Assembly: GCF_029960785.1 (NCBI RefSeq)
Contig: NZ_JASBQE010000025.1
Coordinates: forward strand, 1-64,000
DNA length: 64,000 nucleotides
Direction: 5' to 3'
Source of the DNA: Polyangium sp. 15x6
GTDB taxonomy: Bacteria; Myxococcota_A; Polyangia; Polyangiales; Polyangiaceae
Shown here: positions 53,845 through 62,320 of the stretch, piece after piece
Position numbering within the stretch: the stretch's first letter is position 1
Layout of the letters: the number at the start of each line of letters is the position of its first letter
Translations under genes and position numbers: made by a program
The notes under the pieces: generated by a model
The model's input: only the letters and a program-made list of their open reading frames with translations
Told to the model about the DNA's origin: nothing
Databases searched by the model: none

Positions 53845-54680
53845 ACGTCTCCTCCGCCCCCGACCCCATGCTCCCCGAGCCGCTCCGCATCACACGAGCG
53901 AAACGGGAGATGCACGGTGTGTTCACGTTCGAGCTCGACGTCTCTGCCCGCGGCGGTTTTCCGTTCCTGCCGGGGCAATTCAACATGCTGTACCCGTTCG
54001 GTGCCGGTGAATCGGCCATTTCGATCAGCGGTGATCCCCACCAGCCCGATCGGCTCGAACACACGATCCGCGCCGTGGGCGCGGTGACGCGTGCCCTCGA
54101 GCGCCTCGGCCGTGGTGACGTCGTGGGCGTGCGCGGGCCGTTCGGCAGCGCCTGGCCGATCCGTGAGGCGGAGGGAAGCGATCTCGTGGTGATCGCTGGC
54201 GGCATCGGCCTCGCCCCGCTGCGCCCCGTCGTCTACCACGCGCTCCGCCGTCGCGAAGCGTTCGGCAAGGTCGCTTTGCTCTATGGCACCCGCACCCCCG
54301 ACGACATCCTCTACCGCAAGGAGATCGAGCGCTGGCGCGGCAGGCTCGACGTCGAGGTCGAGGTCACGGTCGACACGGCCGGGAGCGACTGGCGAGGAAA
54401 TACGGGCGTCGTCACCAAGCTCATCAGCCGGGCCGCATTCGATCCAGGAAGAGCGTTCGCCATGATTTGCGGCCCCGAGATCATGATGCGCTTCTGCGCC
54501 CGCGAGCTCGAGCGGCTCGGCGTCTCGCTGGACAGGATATGGATCACCATGGAGCGCAACATGCGCTGCGGCATCGGCCTCTGCGGTCATTGCCAGTTCG
54601 GTCCCTCCTTCGTGTGCAAAGACGGCCCCGTGTACCGCTACGACCGGGTGCAGGACCTGCTCCTGGTGAGGGAGGTGTAA
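53841..54680 (+). CDS. hydG: Hydrogenase gamma subunit, FAD/NAD(P)-binding
   Basis: A 279-residue ferredoxin-reductase-like subunit. FAD-binding strands are in [20 protein letters not shown]; the NAD(P)-binding part starts at [16 protein letters not shown]; a C-terminal 2Fe-2S site is in [19 protein letters not shown], like dihydroorotate dehydrogenase electron-transfer subunits. It accepts or donates hydride from NAD(P)H for the hydrogenase. The ATG overlaps the upstream stop (ATGA). Confidence 0.9.
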   Translation: MNVSSAPDPMLPEPLRITRAKREMHGVFTFELDVSARGGFPFLPGQFNMLYPFGAGESAISISGDPHQPDRLEHTIRAVGAVTRALERLGRGDVVGVRGPFGSAWPIREAEGSDLVVIAGGIGLAPLRPVVYHALRRREAFGKVALLYGTRTPDDILYRKEIERWRGRLDVEVEVTVDTAGSDWRGNTGVVTKLISRAAFDPGRAFAMICGPEIMMRFCARELERLGVSLDRIWITMERNMRCGIGLCGHCQFGPSFVCKDGPVYRYDRVQDLLLVREV

Positions 54681-54681
54681 C

Positions 54682-55494
54682 GTGCCTACACGGAAGAAGA
54701 GACCCAAGCTGGCCGTCTTCAAGTTCGCCTCCTGCGACGGCTGCCAGCTCAGCCTCCTCGATTGCGAGGACGAGCTGCTCCTCTTGGCCGACGCTGTTCG
54801 GATCGCGAGCTTCGCCGAGGCATCGAGCAGGGTCCTTCGGGGCCCGTACGACATCAGCCTGGTCGAGGGGTCGATCACCACACCGCACGACGCCGAGCGG
54901 ATCCGCGAGGTCCGCGCCCAGTCGCGCGTCCTCGTCACCATTGGCGCGTGCGCCACGTCTGGCGGCGTCCAGGCGCTCCGCAACTTCCGTGACGTGAAGG
55001 AATTCGCGCGTGTCGTCTATGCGCGACCGGAGTACATCGACACGCTCGCGACCTCGACGCCCATCGCGGACCACGTGAAGGTCGATTACGAGCTCCGCGG
55101 TTGCCCCATCGACAAGCGCCAGCTCCTCGCGGTGCTCTCGGCGCTGCTCTCCGGCCGAACGCCATCGATCGCGAGCCACTCGGTGTGCATGCAATGCAAG
55201 CTGCGCGGAAATGTCTGTGTCATGGTCGCGCACGGGACGCCCTGCCTCGGCCCGGTCACGCACGCGGGCTGTGGCGCCCTCTGCCCGACGTACCACCGCG
55301 GTTGTTATGGCTGCTTCGGCCCGGCCGAGACGACGAATACGGGCGGGCTCGAATGGGCGCTCGTCGCCGCAGGCGCGAGCCAAGAGGACATCGCGCGGAC
55401 CTACGCCACGTTCAACACGGCCGCGCCACCGTTCCGGAGGGCGCAGGAAGAGCAACTCGTGCAGATCCGGTTGAAGGAGGGGCGCCGTGGCTAG
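54682..55494 (+). CDS. hydD: [NiFe] hydrogenase delta (small) subunit
   Basis: A 270-residue small subunit of the NADH:ubiquinone oxidoreductase 20-kDa family. The proximal 4Fe-4S ligands are in [19 protein letters not shown] and ELRGCPID; a further cysteine-rich stretch ([32 protein letters not shown]) lies in the C-terminal half, typical of 3b enzymes. It relays electrons from the active site to the beta subunit. The GTG start is supported by GGGAGG at 54670-54675. It overlaps the large-subunit gene by 8 bases. There is no Tat signal, so the enzyme is cytoplasmic. Confidence 0.92.
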   Translation: MPTRKKRPKLAVFKFASCDGCQLSLLDCEDELLLLADAVRIASFAEASSRVLRGPYDISLVEGSITTPHDAERIREVRAQSRVLVTIGACATSGGVQALRNFRDVKEFARVVYARPEYIDTLATSTPIADHVKVDYELRGCPIDKRQLLAVLSALLSGRTPSIASHSVCMQCKLRGNVCVMVAHGTPCLGPVTHAGCGALCPTYHRGCYGCFGPAETTNTGGLEWALVAAGASQEDIARTYATFNTAAPPFRRAQEEQLVQIRLKEGRRG

Positions 55495-56776
55495 GACGAT
55501 CAAGGTCGATTACCTCGCGCGCGTCGAGGGCGAGGGGGCGCTCACCATCCGGTTCAAGGGTGACAAACCCTCGGCGGTCGAGCTGCGTATCTTCGAGCCG
55601 CCTCGCTTCTTCGAGGCTTTCCTGCGCGGCAGGGCATACCAGGAAGTCCCCGATATCGTCGCGCGCATCTGCGGCATCTGCCCCGTCGCTTACCAGATGA
55701 GCGCCTGCCACGCGATCGAGGACGCGCTCGGCATCCGGACGGACGGCACGCTCCGCGCGCTTCGGCGTCTGCTCTACTGCGGCGAGTGGATCGAGAGCCA
55801 CGGGCTGCACGTGTTCATGCTGCACGCGCCCGATTTCCTGGGCTACGAGGACGCGATCGCGATGGCGAAGGACCACCGCGAATGGGTCGTGCGAGGCCTC
55901 GGCATCAAGAAGGCTGGAAATGCAATCGTGGCCGCCCTCGGCGGCCGGGAGATCCATCCGATCAACGTCAAGGTCGGCGGGTTCTACCGGGTGCCGACTC
56001 GAGCTGAGCTATCAGCGCTCTTGCCCGCGCTGGAAACTGCGCTCGGTGATGCGGAGATGTGCCTCGCCTGGGCGGCGCGGTTCGATTTCCCGGCGTTCGA
56101 GCGTGATTACGAGTACGTCGCGCTGCGCCATGCGGACGAATACCCGTTCTGCGAGGGTCGCATCGTCTCGAACAAGGGCCTCGACATCGACCTGCACGCG
56201 TACGAGGAGCACTTCGCCGAGCTGCAAGTGCCGCACTCGACAGCGCTGCACTCGGTCGTTCGCGGCCGAGGCGACTATCAGTGCGGGCCGCTCGCCCGGT
56301 TCAACCTGAACTTCGATCGGCTCGGCGAACGGGCCCGTGACGCCGCAGAGCGCGTGGAGTTCGTCCCGCCCTGCCACAACACATACAAGAGCCTACTCGC
56401 GCGTATGGTTGAGATCATCCAGGCGCTCGACGAGGCGATCCGAATCATCCACGGGTACGCGCCGCCCGACGCGCCCGCGATCGCGGCCGCCCCGCGCAGG
56501 GCCACGGGATATGGCTGCACGGAGGCGCCGCGCGGCATGCTCTGGCACAAATACACGCTGGACGAGGCTGGGCTCGTCGAGGACGCCCGCATCGTCCCGC
56601 CCACCTCCCAGAACCAGAAATGCATCGAGCAGGATCTCTGGCAGCTCGCCCCGACGCTCGCCGCGATGCCCCACGCGGCGGCCACGCGGCGGGCCGAGCA
56701 GGCCGTGCGCAATTTCGATCCCTGCATCTCCTGCTCGACCCACTTTTTACGCCTTGCAATCGAACGGGAGGATTGA
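55487..56776 (+). CDS. hydA: [NiFe] hydrogenase alpha (large) subunit
   Basis: A 429-residue catalytic subunit. The four nickel-binding cysteines are present: RICGICP near residues 60-66 (L1 motif) and DPCISCSTH near 414-422 (L2 motif). After the L2 His a 10-residue tail remains, which the operon's protease should remove after nickel insertion. The length and motif form ([14 protein letters not shown]) place it with group 3b cytoplasmic NADP-reducing hydrogenases. It interconverts H2 and protons using NAD(P). The protease gene begins one base after its stop codon. Confidence 0.95.
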   Translation: MARTIKVDYLARVEGEGALTIRFKGDKPSAVELRIFEPPRFFEAFLRGRAYQEVPDIVARICGICPVAYQMSACHAIEDALGIRTDGTLRALRRLLYCGEWIESHGLHVFMLHAPDFLGYEDAIAMAKDHREWVVRGLGIKKAGNAIVAALGGREIHPINVKVGGFYRVPTRAELSALLPALETALGDAEMCLAWAARFDFPAFERDYEYVALRHADEYPFCEGRIVSNKGLDIDLHAYEEHFAELQVPHSTALHSVVRGRGDYQCGPLARFNLNFDRLGERARDAAERVEFVPPCHNTYKSLLARMVEIIQALDEAIRIIHGYAPPDAPAIAAAPRRATGYGCTEAPRGMLWHKYTLDEAGLVEDARIVPPTSQNQKCIEQDLWQLAPTLAAMPHAAATRRAEQAVRNFDPCISCSTHFLRLAIERED

Positions 56777-56777
56777 T

Positions 56778-57239
56778 GTGGTCGTTCGCGTGATTGGCAT
56801 AGGCCAGCGTGCGGCTGGCGATGATGGCGTAGGGCCGGCCGTGCTCGATGCATTGCGGGCGCAGGGGACAGGCGAGGGTGTCGACCTCTGCGAGGTTCCC
56901 GAGCCTTCCGCGCTCCTGCCCCTTCTGGAGGGCGCGCGCCGCGTGATCCTCGTGGACGCGGCCCTGGGTGGCGGCGGCGCTGGCACGGTGCACGTGCTCG
57001 CGGAGGAGGCGCTCGACGCGCGCGATATCGCACCCATTTCGACGCACGGGCTGACCGTGGGACAGGTCCTCGGGCTCGCCCGCGCGCTCGCACCCGACAA
57101 GGTCTGTCGCGACATCTCGATCGTCGCGATCTCCGTCGAGCGCCCGGCTTGCCTTGCGTACGGCCTGTCGCCCGAGGCGCTCGCCGCCGTCCCGCGCGCG
57201 ACCGAGGCCGTACGAAACCTCGTTGCGGAAGCGAGCTGA
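56778..57239 (+). CDS. Hydrogenase maturation protease
   Basis: A 153-residue protease of the HycI/HyaD family, which trims the large-subunit C-terminus after nickel is inserted. RVIGIGQRAAGDDGVGPAVL near residues 4-23 is the family's N-terminal motif, with Asp15 or Asp16 as nickel ligand (the usual Glu position is Gln-Arg here), and a central VDAALGGGGAGT follows. The start is a GTG at 56778, one base after the large-subunit stop, preceded by GGGAGG at 56766-56771. Confidence 0.85.
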   Translation: MVVRVIGIGQRAAGDDGVGPAVLDALRAQGTGEGVDLCEVPEPSALLPLLEGARRVILVDAALGGGGAGTVHVLAEEALDARDIAPISTHGLTVGQVLGLARALAPDKVCRDISIVAISVERPACLAYGLSPEALAAVPRATEAVRNLVAEAS

Positions 57240-57256
57240 AGAGGAGCCGACGATCT

Positions 57257-57598
57257 ATGCACGAGTCCTCGCTGGGCAAAGAGGTTCTTCGTTTGGCGCT
57301 CGCGCGAGCGAACGACGAGGGCGCGGCACGCGTACGCGCGGTGCGAGGCTGGGTTGCCGAAACGGAGCAGCTCGATCCGGGGGCGATTGCGTTTCATTTC
57401 GCCGCGCACGCCCGCGGAACCAAGGCCGAGGGGGCGCGGCTGGATCTCGTGCTCCTCCGGGTCGAGGCCGAGTGCCGCGCCTGCCGGAAGACCTACCGGC
57501 CCGAGCAGCACCTGCTCCTTTGCCCTCGATGCGGCTCCACCGAGGCCACGCTCCTCGGGCCGACGGGTCTCGGCATCGATTGTATGGAGGTTGATTAG
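57257..57598 (+). CDS. hypA: Hydrogenase nickel incorporation protein HypA
   Basis: A 113-residue nickel chaperone. It begins Met-His-Glu, whose His2 binds nickel in the family, and carries the zinc-ribbon cysteines in CRACRKTYRPEQHLLLCPRCG (two CxxC pairs, read in pieces) near 75-95. It passes nickel to the large subunit together with HypB; no hypB gene is present between 52 and 62 kb. It is the first of the hyp genes in the operon. Confidence 0.9.
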   Translation: MHESSLGKEVLRLALARANDEGAARVRAVRGWVAETEQLDPGAIAFHFAAHARGTKAEGARLDLVLLRVEAECRACRKTYRPEQHLLLCPRCGSTEATLLGPTGLGIDCMEVD

Positions 57599-57607
57599 GA
57601 GGACGCT

Positions 57608-59896
57608 ATGGTGCGCGTGTCCTTGCACGTGGAGGGGATCGTTCAGGGCGTGGGCTTCCGCCCGTTCGTCTATTGCAAGGCCATGGCGCTCGGTTTGTCG
57701 GGCTGGGTCAAGAATGGATGTAGCACCGTGGAAATCGAGGCCGAGGGGTCCCCCGAGGGGATCGAGGAGTTCGTCCGCGCGCTCGCGTTCGACTTGCCGA
57801 AGCCAGGCGCCGTCACGCGAATCGAGCGCCGCGAGCTCCCCGCGCGCACCGGCGCGGCTCCACCTTCTTCCGGGTTCTCGATCCTGCCGAGCGAGGAGGG
57901 CGCGCGGCCCGCGCCGCTGCTGCCCGCAGATCTCGCAACCTGCGCCGATTGCATGGCCGAGACCCTCGCCCCGGAGGGCCGGCGCCGCGGGTATCCCTTC
58001 ACCACGTGCGCCCGCTGCGGGCCGCGCTATTCCGTCATCTCATCGCTGCCCTACGATCGCGACCGCACTTCGATGCGGGCCTTCGCGCTCTGCGACGAAT
58101 GCCGGCACGAATACGAGGACCCGAGCAACCGTCGCTTCCACGCCGAGACGATCGCCTGCCCGCGCTGCGGCCCCCGCCTTTCCCTGCTGTCGCCTGCGGG
58201 TGAGGAGATCGCCGAGGCGGATCTCGCGCTCCGAGCCGCCGCGTCGGCGCTGCGCGCGGGCCGTGTCGTCGCGCTGCGGGGCGTGGGGGGATTCCAGCTC
58301 CTCGTGGACGCGACCGATAGCGATGCGGTGAGGGTACTGCGCCGCCGGAAGCGGCGTGATGAGAAGCCTTTCGCCGTGCTCTTCGCGGACGCGCACGCCG
58401 CAGCCTCATCGGCCGTGCTCTCTGCCGAGGAGATGCGCGTGCTCGTGGGCCCGGAGGCGCCCATCGTGCTCGTGCGCCGCCGAGTGCCCTCCATCCTCGC
58501 CCCCGAGGTGGCGCCGCGGAGTCCGCTCGTGGGCGCGATGCTGCCGGCCTCACCACTGCACCGATTGATGGCCGAGGCCGCCGGCTGCCCGCTCGTTTGC
58601 ACGAGCGGCAATCTCTCGGGGGAGCCCCTCGCCGTGGACGTGCCGGAGGCCCTCACACGTCTCGCGGGCATCGCCGATCTGTTTCTCGTTCATGACCGCC
58701 CCATTGTGCGGGCCATTGACGACTCCGTGGTGCGCGCGGGTCCCGACGGCATTTCCGTGATCCGGCGCGCCCGCGGGTTCGCGCCCCTCTCCGTCGCGCG
58801 ATGGGTCGCCGATGCATCCGTTCTCGGCGTGGGCGCGCACCTGAAAAGCACGATCACCCTAGCCGCGGGGGGCGAGCTTTTGACGAGCCAGCATCTCGGC
58901 GATCTGGATGGCCCCGCCGCCGTGGATCTGCTCGAGCGCACGGCAAGGGACATGACCCGCTTCTTCGACGTGCGCCCGTCCGTCGTTGCATGCGATCTGC
59001 ACCCGGATTACGCGTCGAGCCGCCTTGCCGAGCGACTTGCACGCGAATGGGGGGCAGAGCTCGTGCGCGTGCAGCACCACCACGCCCACGTGGTATCCGT
59101 GGTAGCCGAGCACGGCTTGGACGAAGGCGAGGTGCTCGGCCTCGCGTGGGATGGTGTGGGGCTCGGGGCAGACGGCACCGCGTGGGGCGGCGAGGCGCTT
59201 GTCGCGGACGCCTCCGGCTTCCGCCGCGTCGCGCACCTTTTGCCATTCCACCTACCGGGCGGTGATCGCGCCGCCCGCGAGCCGCGTCGGAGCGCGCTCG
59301 GCCTGCTTTACGCGACGCTCGGCCCGGACACCCTCGCGGCGGCGCGCGGGCTATGGGATGAGTCCGCCGCGTCCTGTCTGCTCACAGCGATGACCCGTCG
59401 GTTTGCGGCACCGCTCTCGACCAGCGTGGGGCGGCTCTTCGACGCGGTCGCGGCGCTTCTCGGCCTGCGGAATACATGCTCGTTCGAAGGGCAGGCGGCC
59501 ATGGAACTGGAATGGTACGCCGCGACGCACCCAGATCCGCGCCCGGTGCCTTATCCGTTGCCACTCCTGAACGGGGCCCCCGCGGTCGCCGATACGGGGC
59601 CACTGGTACGGGCCGTGCTGACGGATCGAGCCGCCGGTCGGCCACTCGCCGAGATTGCGGCTCGGTTCCACGCGAGCCTGGTCGAGTTTGGCGCCCGTGT
59701 TGCGGAGCGAGTGAAGCTGCCCCGCGTAGTGCTCGCGGGCGGCTGCTTCCAGAATGATCTGCTCACGCGCGCGCTCACCTCGCGGCTGCGCGCCGACGGA
59801 TTCGACGTGCGCCTGCCGAGGCGCGTCCCGACGAACGACGGTGGGATCTCCGTGGGCCAGGCGGCGATTGCCGCGTATCGAACTGGAGGACGGTGA
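57608..59896 (+). CDS. hypF: Carbamoyltransferase HypF
   Basis: A 762-residue enzyme that starts synthesis of the cyanide ligands of the [NiFe] centre from carbamoyl phosphate. Domains in order: acylphosphatase-like (EGIVQGVGFRPFVY, residues 9-22), two zinc fingers (CADCMAETL..CARCG and CDECRHEYED..CPRCG), a YrdC-like domain (from about 210, KRRDEKPFAVLF), and a Kae1-like carbamoyltransferase domain with HHHAHV near 495. The length is normal. AGGAGG lies just before the ATG. It overlaps the hypC start by one base. Confidence 0.95.
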   Translation: MVRVSLHVEGIVQGVGFRPFVYCKAMALGLSGWVKNGCSTVEIEAEGSPEGIEEFVRALAFDLPKPGAVTRIERRELPARTGAAPPSSGFSILPSEEGARPAPLLPADLATCADCMAETLAPEGRRRGYPFTTCARCGPRYSVISSLPYDRDRTSMRAFALCDECRHEYEDPSNRRFHAETIACPRCGPRLSLLSPAGEEIAEADLALRAAASALRAGRVVALRGVGGFQLLVDATDSDAVRVLRRRKRRDEKPFAVLFADAHAAASSAVLSAEEMRVLVGPEAPIVLVRRRVPSILAPEVAPRSPLVGAMLPASPLHRLMAEAAGCPLVCTSGNLSGEPLAVDVPEALTRLAGIADLFLVHDRPIVRAIDDSVVRAGPDGISVIRRARGFAPLSVARWVADASVLGVGAHLKSTITLAAGGELLTSQHLGDLDGPAAVDLLERTARDMTRFFDVRPSVVACDLHPDYASSRLAERLAREWGAELVRVQHHHAHVVSVVAEHGLDEGEVLGLAWDGVGLGADGTAWGGEALVADASGFRRVAHLLPFHLPGGDRAAREPRRSALGLLYATLGPDTLAAARGLWDESAASCLLTAMTRRFAAPLSTSVGRLFDAVAALLGLRNTCSFEGQAAMELEWYAATHPDPRPVPYPLPLLNGAPAVADTGPLVRAVLTDRAAGRPLAEIAARFHASLVEFGARVAERVKLPRVVLAGGCFQNDLLTRALTSRLRADGFDVRLPRRVPTNDGGISVGQAAIAAYRTGGR

Positions 59897-60156
59897 TGTG
59901 TCTCGGAGTGCCGGGCCGGATCCTGGATGTGCGAGAGGGCGATCTCCGGTATGGGCACGTCGCATTCGGCGGCGTCGTGCGGGACGTGTGCCTCGAATAC
60001 GTGCCCGAGGCGGGCGAGGGTGACTGGGTGATCGTGCACGTGGGATTCGCGATCTCCCGCATCGATGAGGCCGAGGCGGCTCGCGTCTTCTCCTATCTGG
60101 AGGAGATCGGCGACCTCGGCGAGCTCGGGCGCAGACCGGACGGGAGGACCGAATGA
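59896..60156 (+). CDS. hypC: Hydrogenase assembly chaperone HypC
   Basis: An 86-residue chaperone. It starts MCLGVPGRI, with the essential Cys2 that contacts HypD and the large-subunit precursor. The fold-typical [29 protein letters not shown] (read in pieces) follows. The ATG at 59896 overlaps the hypF stop by one base (TGATG). It overlaps hypD by four bases. Confidence 0.93.
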   Translation: MCLGVPGRILDVREGDLRYGHVAFGGVVRDVCLEYVPEAGEGDWVIVHVGFAISRIDEAEAARVFSYLEEIGDLGELGRRPDGRTE

Positions 60157-61244
60157 GGTACGTGGATGAGTACCGCGACGCCGATGTCTGCCGCCGCTAC
60201 GCCGCGGCCATCACCGCGAGGGCCACGCGCGCGTGGCGTATCATGGAGGTCTGCGGCGGCCAGACGCACTCCATCGTACGCTTCGGCATCGACGCGCTGC
60301 TCCCCCCAGGGCTCGAGCTCTTGCACGGCCCCGGCTGTCCCGTATGCGTGACGCCGCTGGAGATGATCGACCGCGCCCTCGCCATTGCGGCAAAGCCCGG
60401 GGTGATCTTCTGCTCGTTCGGGGACATGCTACGCGTGCCGGGGACGCGCTCGGACCTCTTCTGTGCGAAGAGCGAGGGTGCCGACGTGCGCATCGTCTAT
60501 TCGCCGCTCGACGCTCTCGAGATTGCCCGCCAGAACCCGGGCAGGGAGGTCGTGTTTTTCGGGGTGGGCTTCGAGACCACGGCACCAGCGAATGCCATGG
60601 CCGTGCGCGAGGCGCGGCGGCACGGCATATGCAACTTCTCGATGCTCGTCTCCCACGTGCTCGTGCCCCCGGCGCTCTCCGCGATCCTCTCCGCGCCGCA
60701 TTGTCGGATCGACGCCTTCCTCGCGGCGGGCCACGTGTGCACGGTGATGGGCATGGACGAGTATCGGCCCATCGCCGCGCGTCATCACACGCCCATCGTG
60801 GTCACGGGCTTCGAGCCGGCGGACCTTTTACAGGGCATCCATATGTGCGTCGTGCAGCTCGAGGAGGGGCGGGCGGAGGTCGAGAACCAGTATGCGCGAT
60901 CGGCGCGCCCGAAGGGCAACCGCGAGGCCATGCGCGTCGTCGCGGAGGTGTTCAGGGTAGTTCCGCGGAAATGGCGGGGAATCGGCGATATCCCGGAGAG
61001 TGGGCTCGGACTCCGCCCCGAGTATGCAGAGCACGACGCGGAGGCGCGTTTCAACGTGGGGACCATCTCGACCGAGGAGCCATCGGTGTGCATCAGCGGC
61101 CTGGTGCTGCAAGGGATCGAGAAACCCTCGGCCTGCCCGGCATTCGGCACACGCTGCACGCCCGAGACACCGCTCGGAGCGACGATGGTGTCCTCCGAGG
61201 GCGCCTGCGCGGCCTATTATCGTTACCGGAGGGCTGGGTCGTGA
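60153..61244 (+). CDS. hypD: Fe-(CN)2CO assembly protein HypD
   Basis: A 363-residue iron-sulphur scaffold for Fe-(CN)2CO. Conserved motifs: [11 protein letters not shown] near 31-41, [11 protein letters not shown] near 59-69 (thiol redox pair), [15 protein letters not shown], and C-terminal cysteines in [20 protein letters not shown]-like form (here ending TMVSSEGAC) that ligate the 4Fe-4S cluster. Its ATG overlaps hypC and its stop overlaps hypE, so the three are translationally coupled. Confidence 0.94.
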   Translation: MRYVDEYRDADVCRRYAAAITARATRAWRIMEVCGGQTHSIVRFGIDALLPPGLELLHGPGCPVCVTPLEMIDRALAIAAKPGVIFCSFGDMLRVPGTRSDLFCAKSEGADVRIVYSPLDALEIARQNPGREVVFFGVGFETTAPANAMAVREARRHGICNFSMLVSHVLVPPALSAILSAPHCRIDAFLAAGHVCTVMGMDEYRPIAARHHTPIVVTGFEPADLLQGIHMCVVQLEEGRAEVENQYARSARPKGNREAMRVVAEVFRVVPRKWRGIGDIPESGLGLRPEYAEHDAEARFNVGTISTEEPSVCISGLVLQGIEKPSACPAFGTRCTPETPLGATMVSSEGACAAYYRYRRAGS

Positions 61245-62302
61245 CTACGCGCGATTTCGATCTCGCATGCCCGGTGCCGCTCCGGCACCGGACCGTGCAG
61301 CTCGCGCACGGCGGCGGAGGTCGCCTGTCACGCGAGCTCGTCGAGCAGATTTTCATGCCGGCGTTCGGAGGCGCCGCGCTCTCTGCGCGGCACGACAGCG
61401 CGGTCGTGGAGGCTCCCAAGGGCCGCATCGCGATGACCACCGATGGCTACGTGGTGCGGCCGCTGTTCTTTCCCGGCGGAGACATTGGCAAGCTCGCCGT
61501 TTGCGGCACGATCAACGACCTCGCCATGGCCGGTGCGACGCCCCGCTGGCTCACGGTCGCCTTCGTGCTGGAAGAGGGACTTCCCATGGCCGACCTCATC
61601 CGCGTGGTCGCCTCGATGCGCGACGCCGCCCGCGCGTCGGGGATGGAGATCGTCACGGGTGACACGAAGGTCGTGGATCGCGGCAAGGGCGACGGGATGT
61701 TTGTCACGACGACCGGTGTGGGCATCGTGCCGGAGGGGATCACGATCGAGCCTCGCGCGGTTCGGCCGGGTGACGAGGTTCTCGTGAGCGGCGACCTCGG
61801 GCGCCATGGGATCGCGGTGCTCTCGATGCGCGAAGGGCTCACGATTTCGGGTGCGCTCGAGAGCGATTGCGCGCCGCTCGACGGGCTCGTCGCCGCGCTG
61901 TTCTCGGCGGGGGTCGTGCCGCATTGCCTTCGCGATCCGACGCGCGGCGGGCTCGCCTCGGCACTCAATGAGATCGCCCTGGATGCGGGCGTCGACATCG
62001 AGATCGACGAGCGCGCGGTTCCCGTGAACGAGACGGTGGCCGGCGCGTGCGAGCTCTTCGGACTTGATCCGCTCTACGTCGCGTGCGAGGGCCGGCTCGT
62101 CGCGTTCGTGCCGGAGGAGCACGCGGCGGCGGCCATCGAGGTGATGCGCGCCCATCCGGCGGCTCCGGAGCCAGCGCGGATCGGGACAGTCCTCGACAAC
62201 GCGGCGCCTGGTCGGGCCGGCCGGGTCACGCTCCGGAGCCGTCTCGGCACGAACCGATTGCTCGACATCCCTGCGGGCGAGCAGCTCCCGAGGATTTGCT
62301 GA
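61241..62302 (+). CDS. hypE: Carbamoyl dehydratase HypE
   Basis: A 353-residue enzyme that dehydrates the carbamoyl group to thiocyanate on its C-terminal cysteine. The C-terminus is PRIC, the conserved tail. N-terminal [17 protein letters not shown] and [22 protein letters not shown] (read in pieces) are the PurM-like ATP-binding motifs. It starts at a GTG that overlaps the hypD stop by four bases, with CCGGAGG upstream. Confidence 0.94.
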   Translation: MTTRDFDLACPVPLRHRTVQLAHGGGGRLSRELVEQIFMPAFGGAALSARHDSAVVEAPKGRIAMTTDGYVVRPLFFPGGDIGKLAVCGTINDLAMAGATPRWLTVAFVLEEGLPMADLIRVVASMRDAARASGMEIVTGDTKVVDRGKGDGMFVTTTGVGIVPEGITIEPRAVRPGDEVLVSGDLGRHGIAVLSMREGLTISGALESDCAPLDGLVAALFSAGVVPHCLRDPTRGGLASALNEIALDAGVDIEIDERAVPVNETVAGACELFGLDPLYVACEGRLVAFVPEEHAAAAIEVMRAHPAAPEPARIGTVLDNAAPGRAGRVTLRSRLGTNRLLDIPAGEQLPRIC

Positions 62303-62320
62303 GCCTGACGGAGGTTTCCC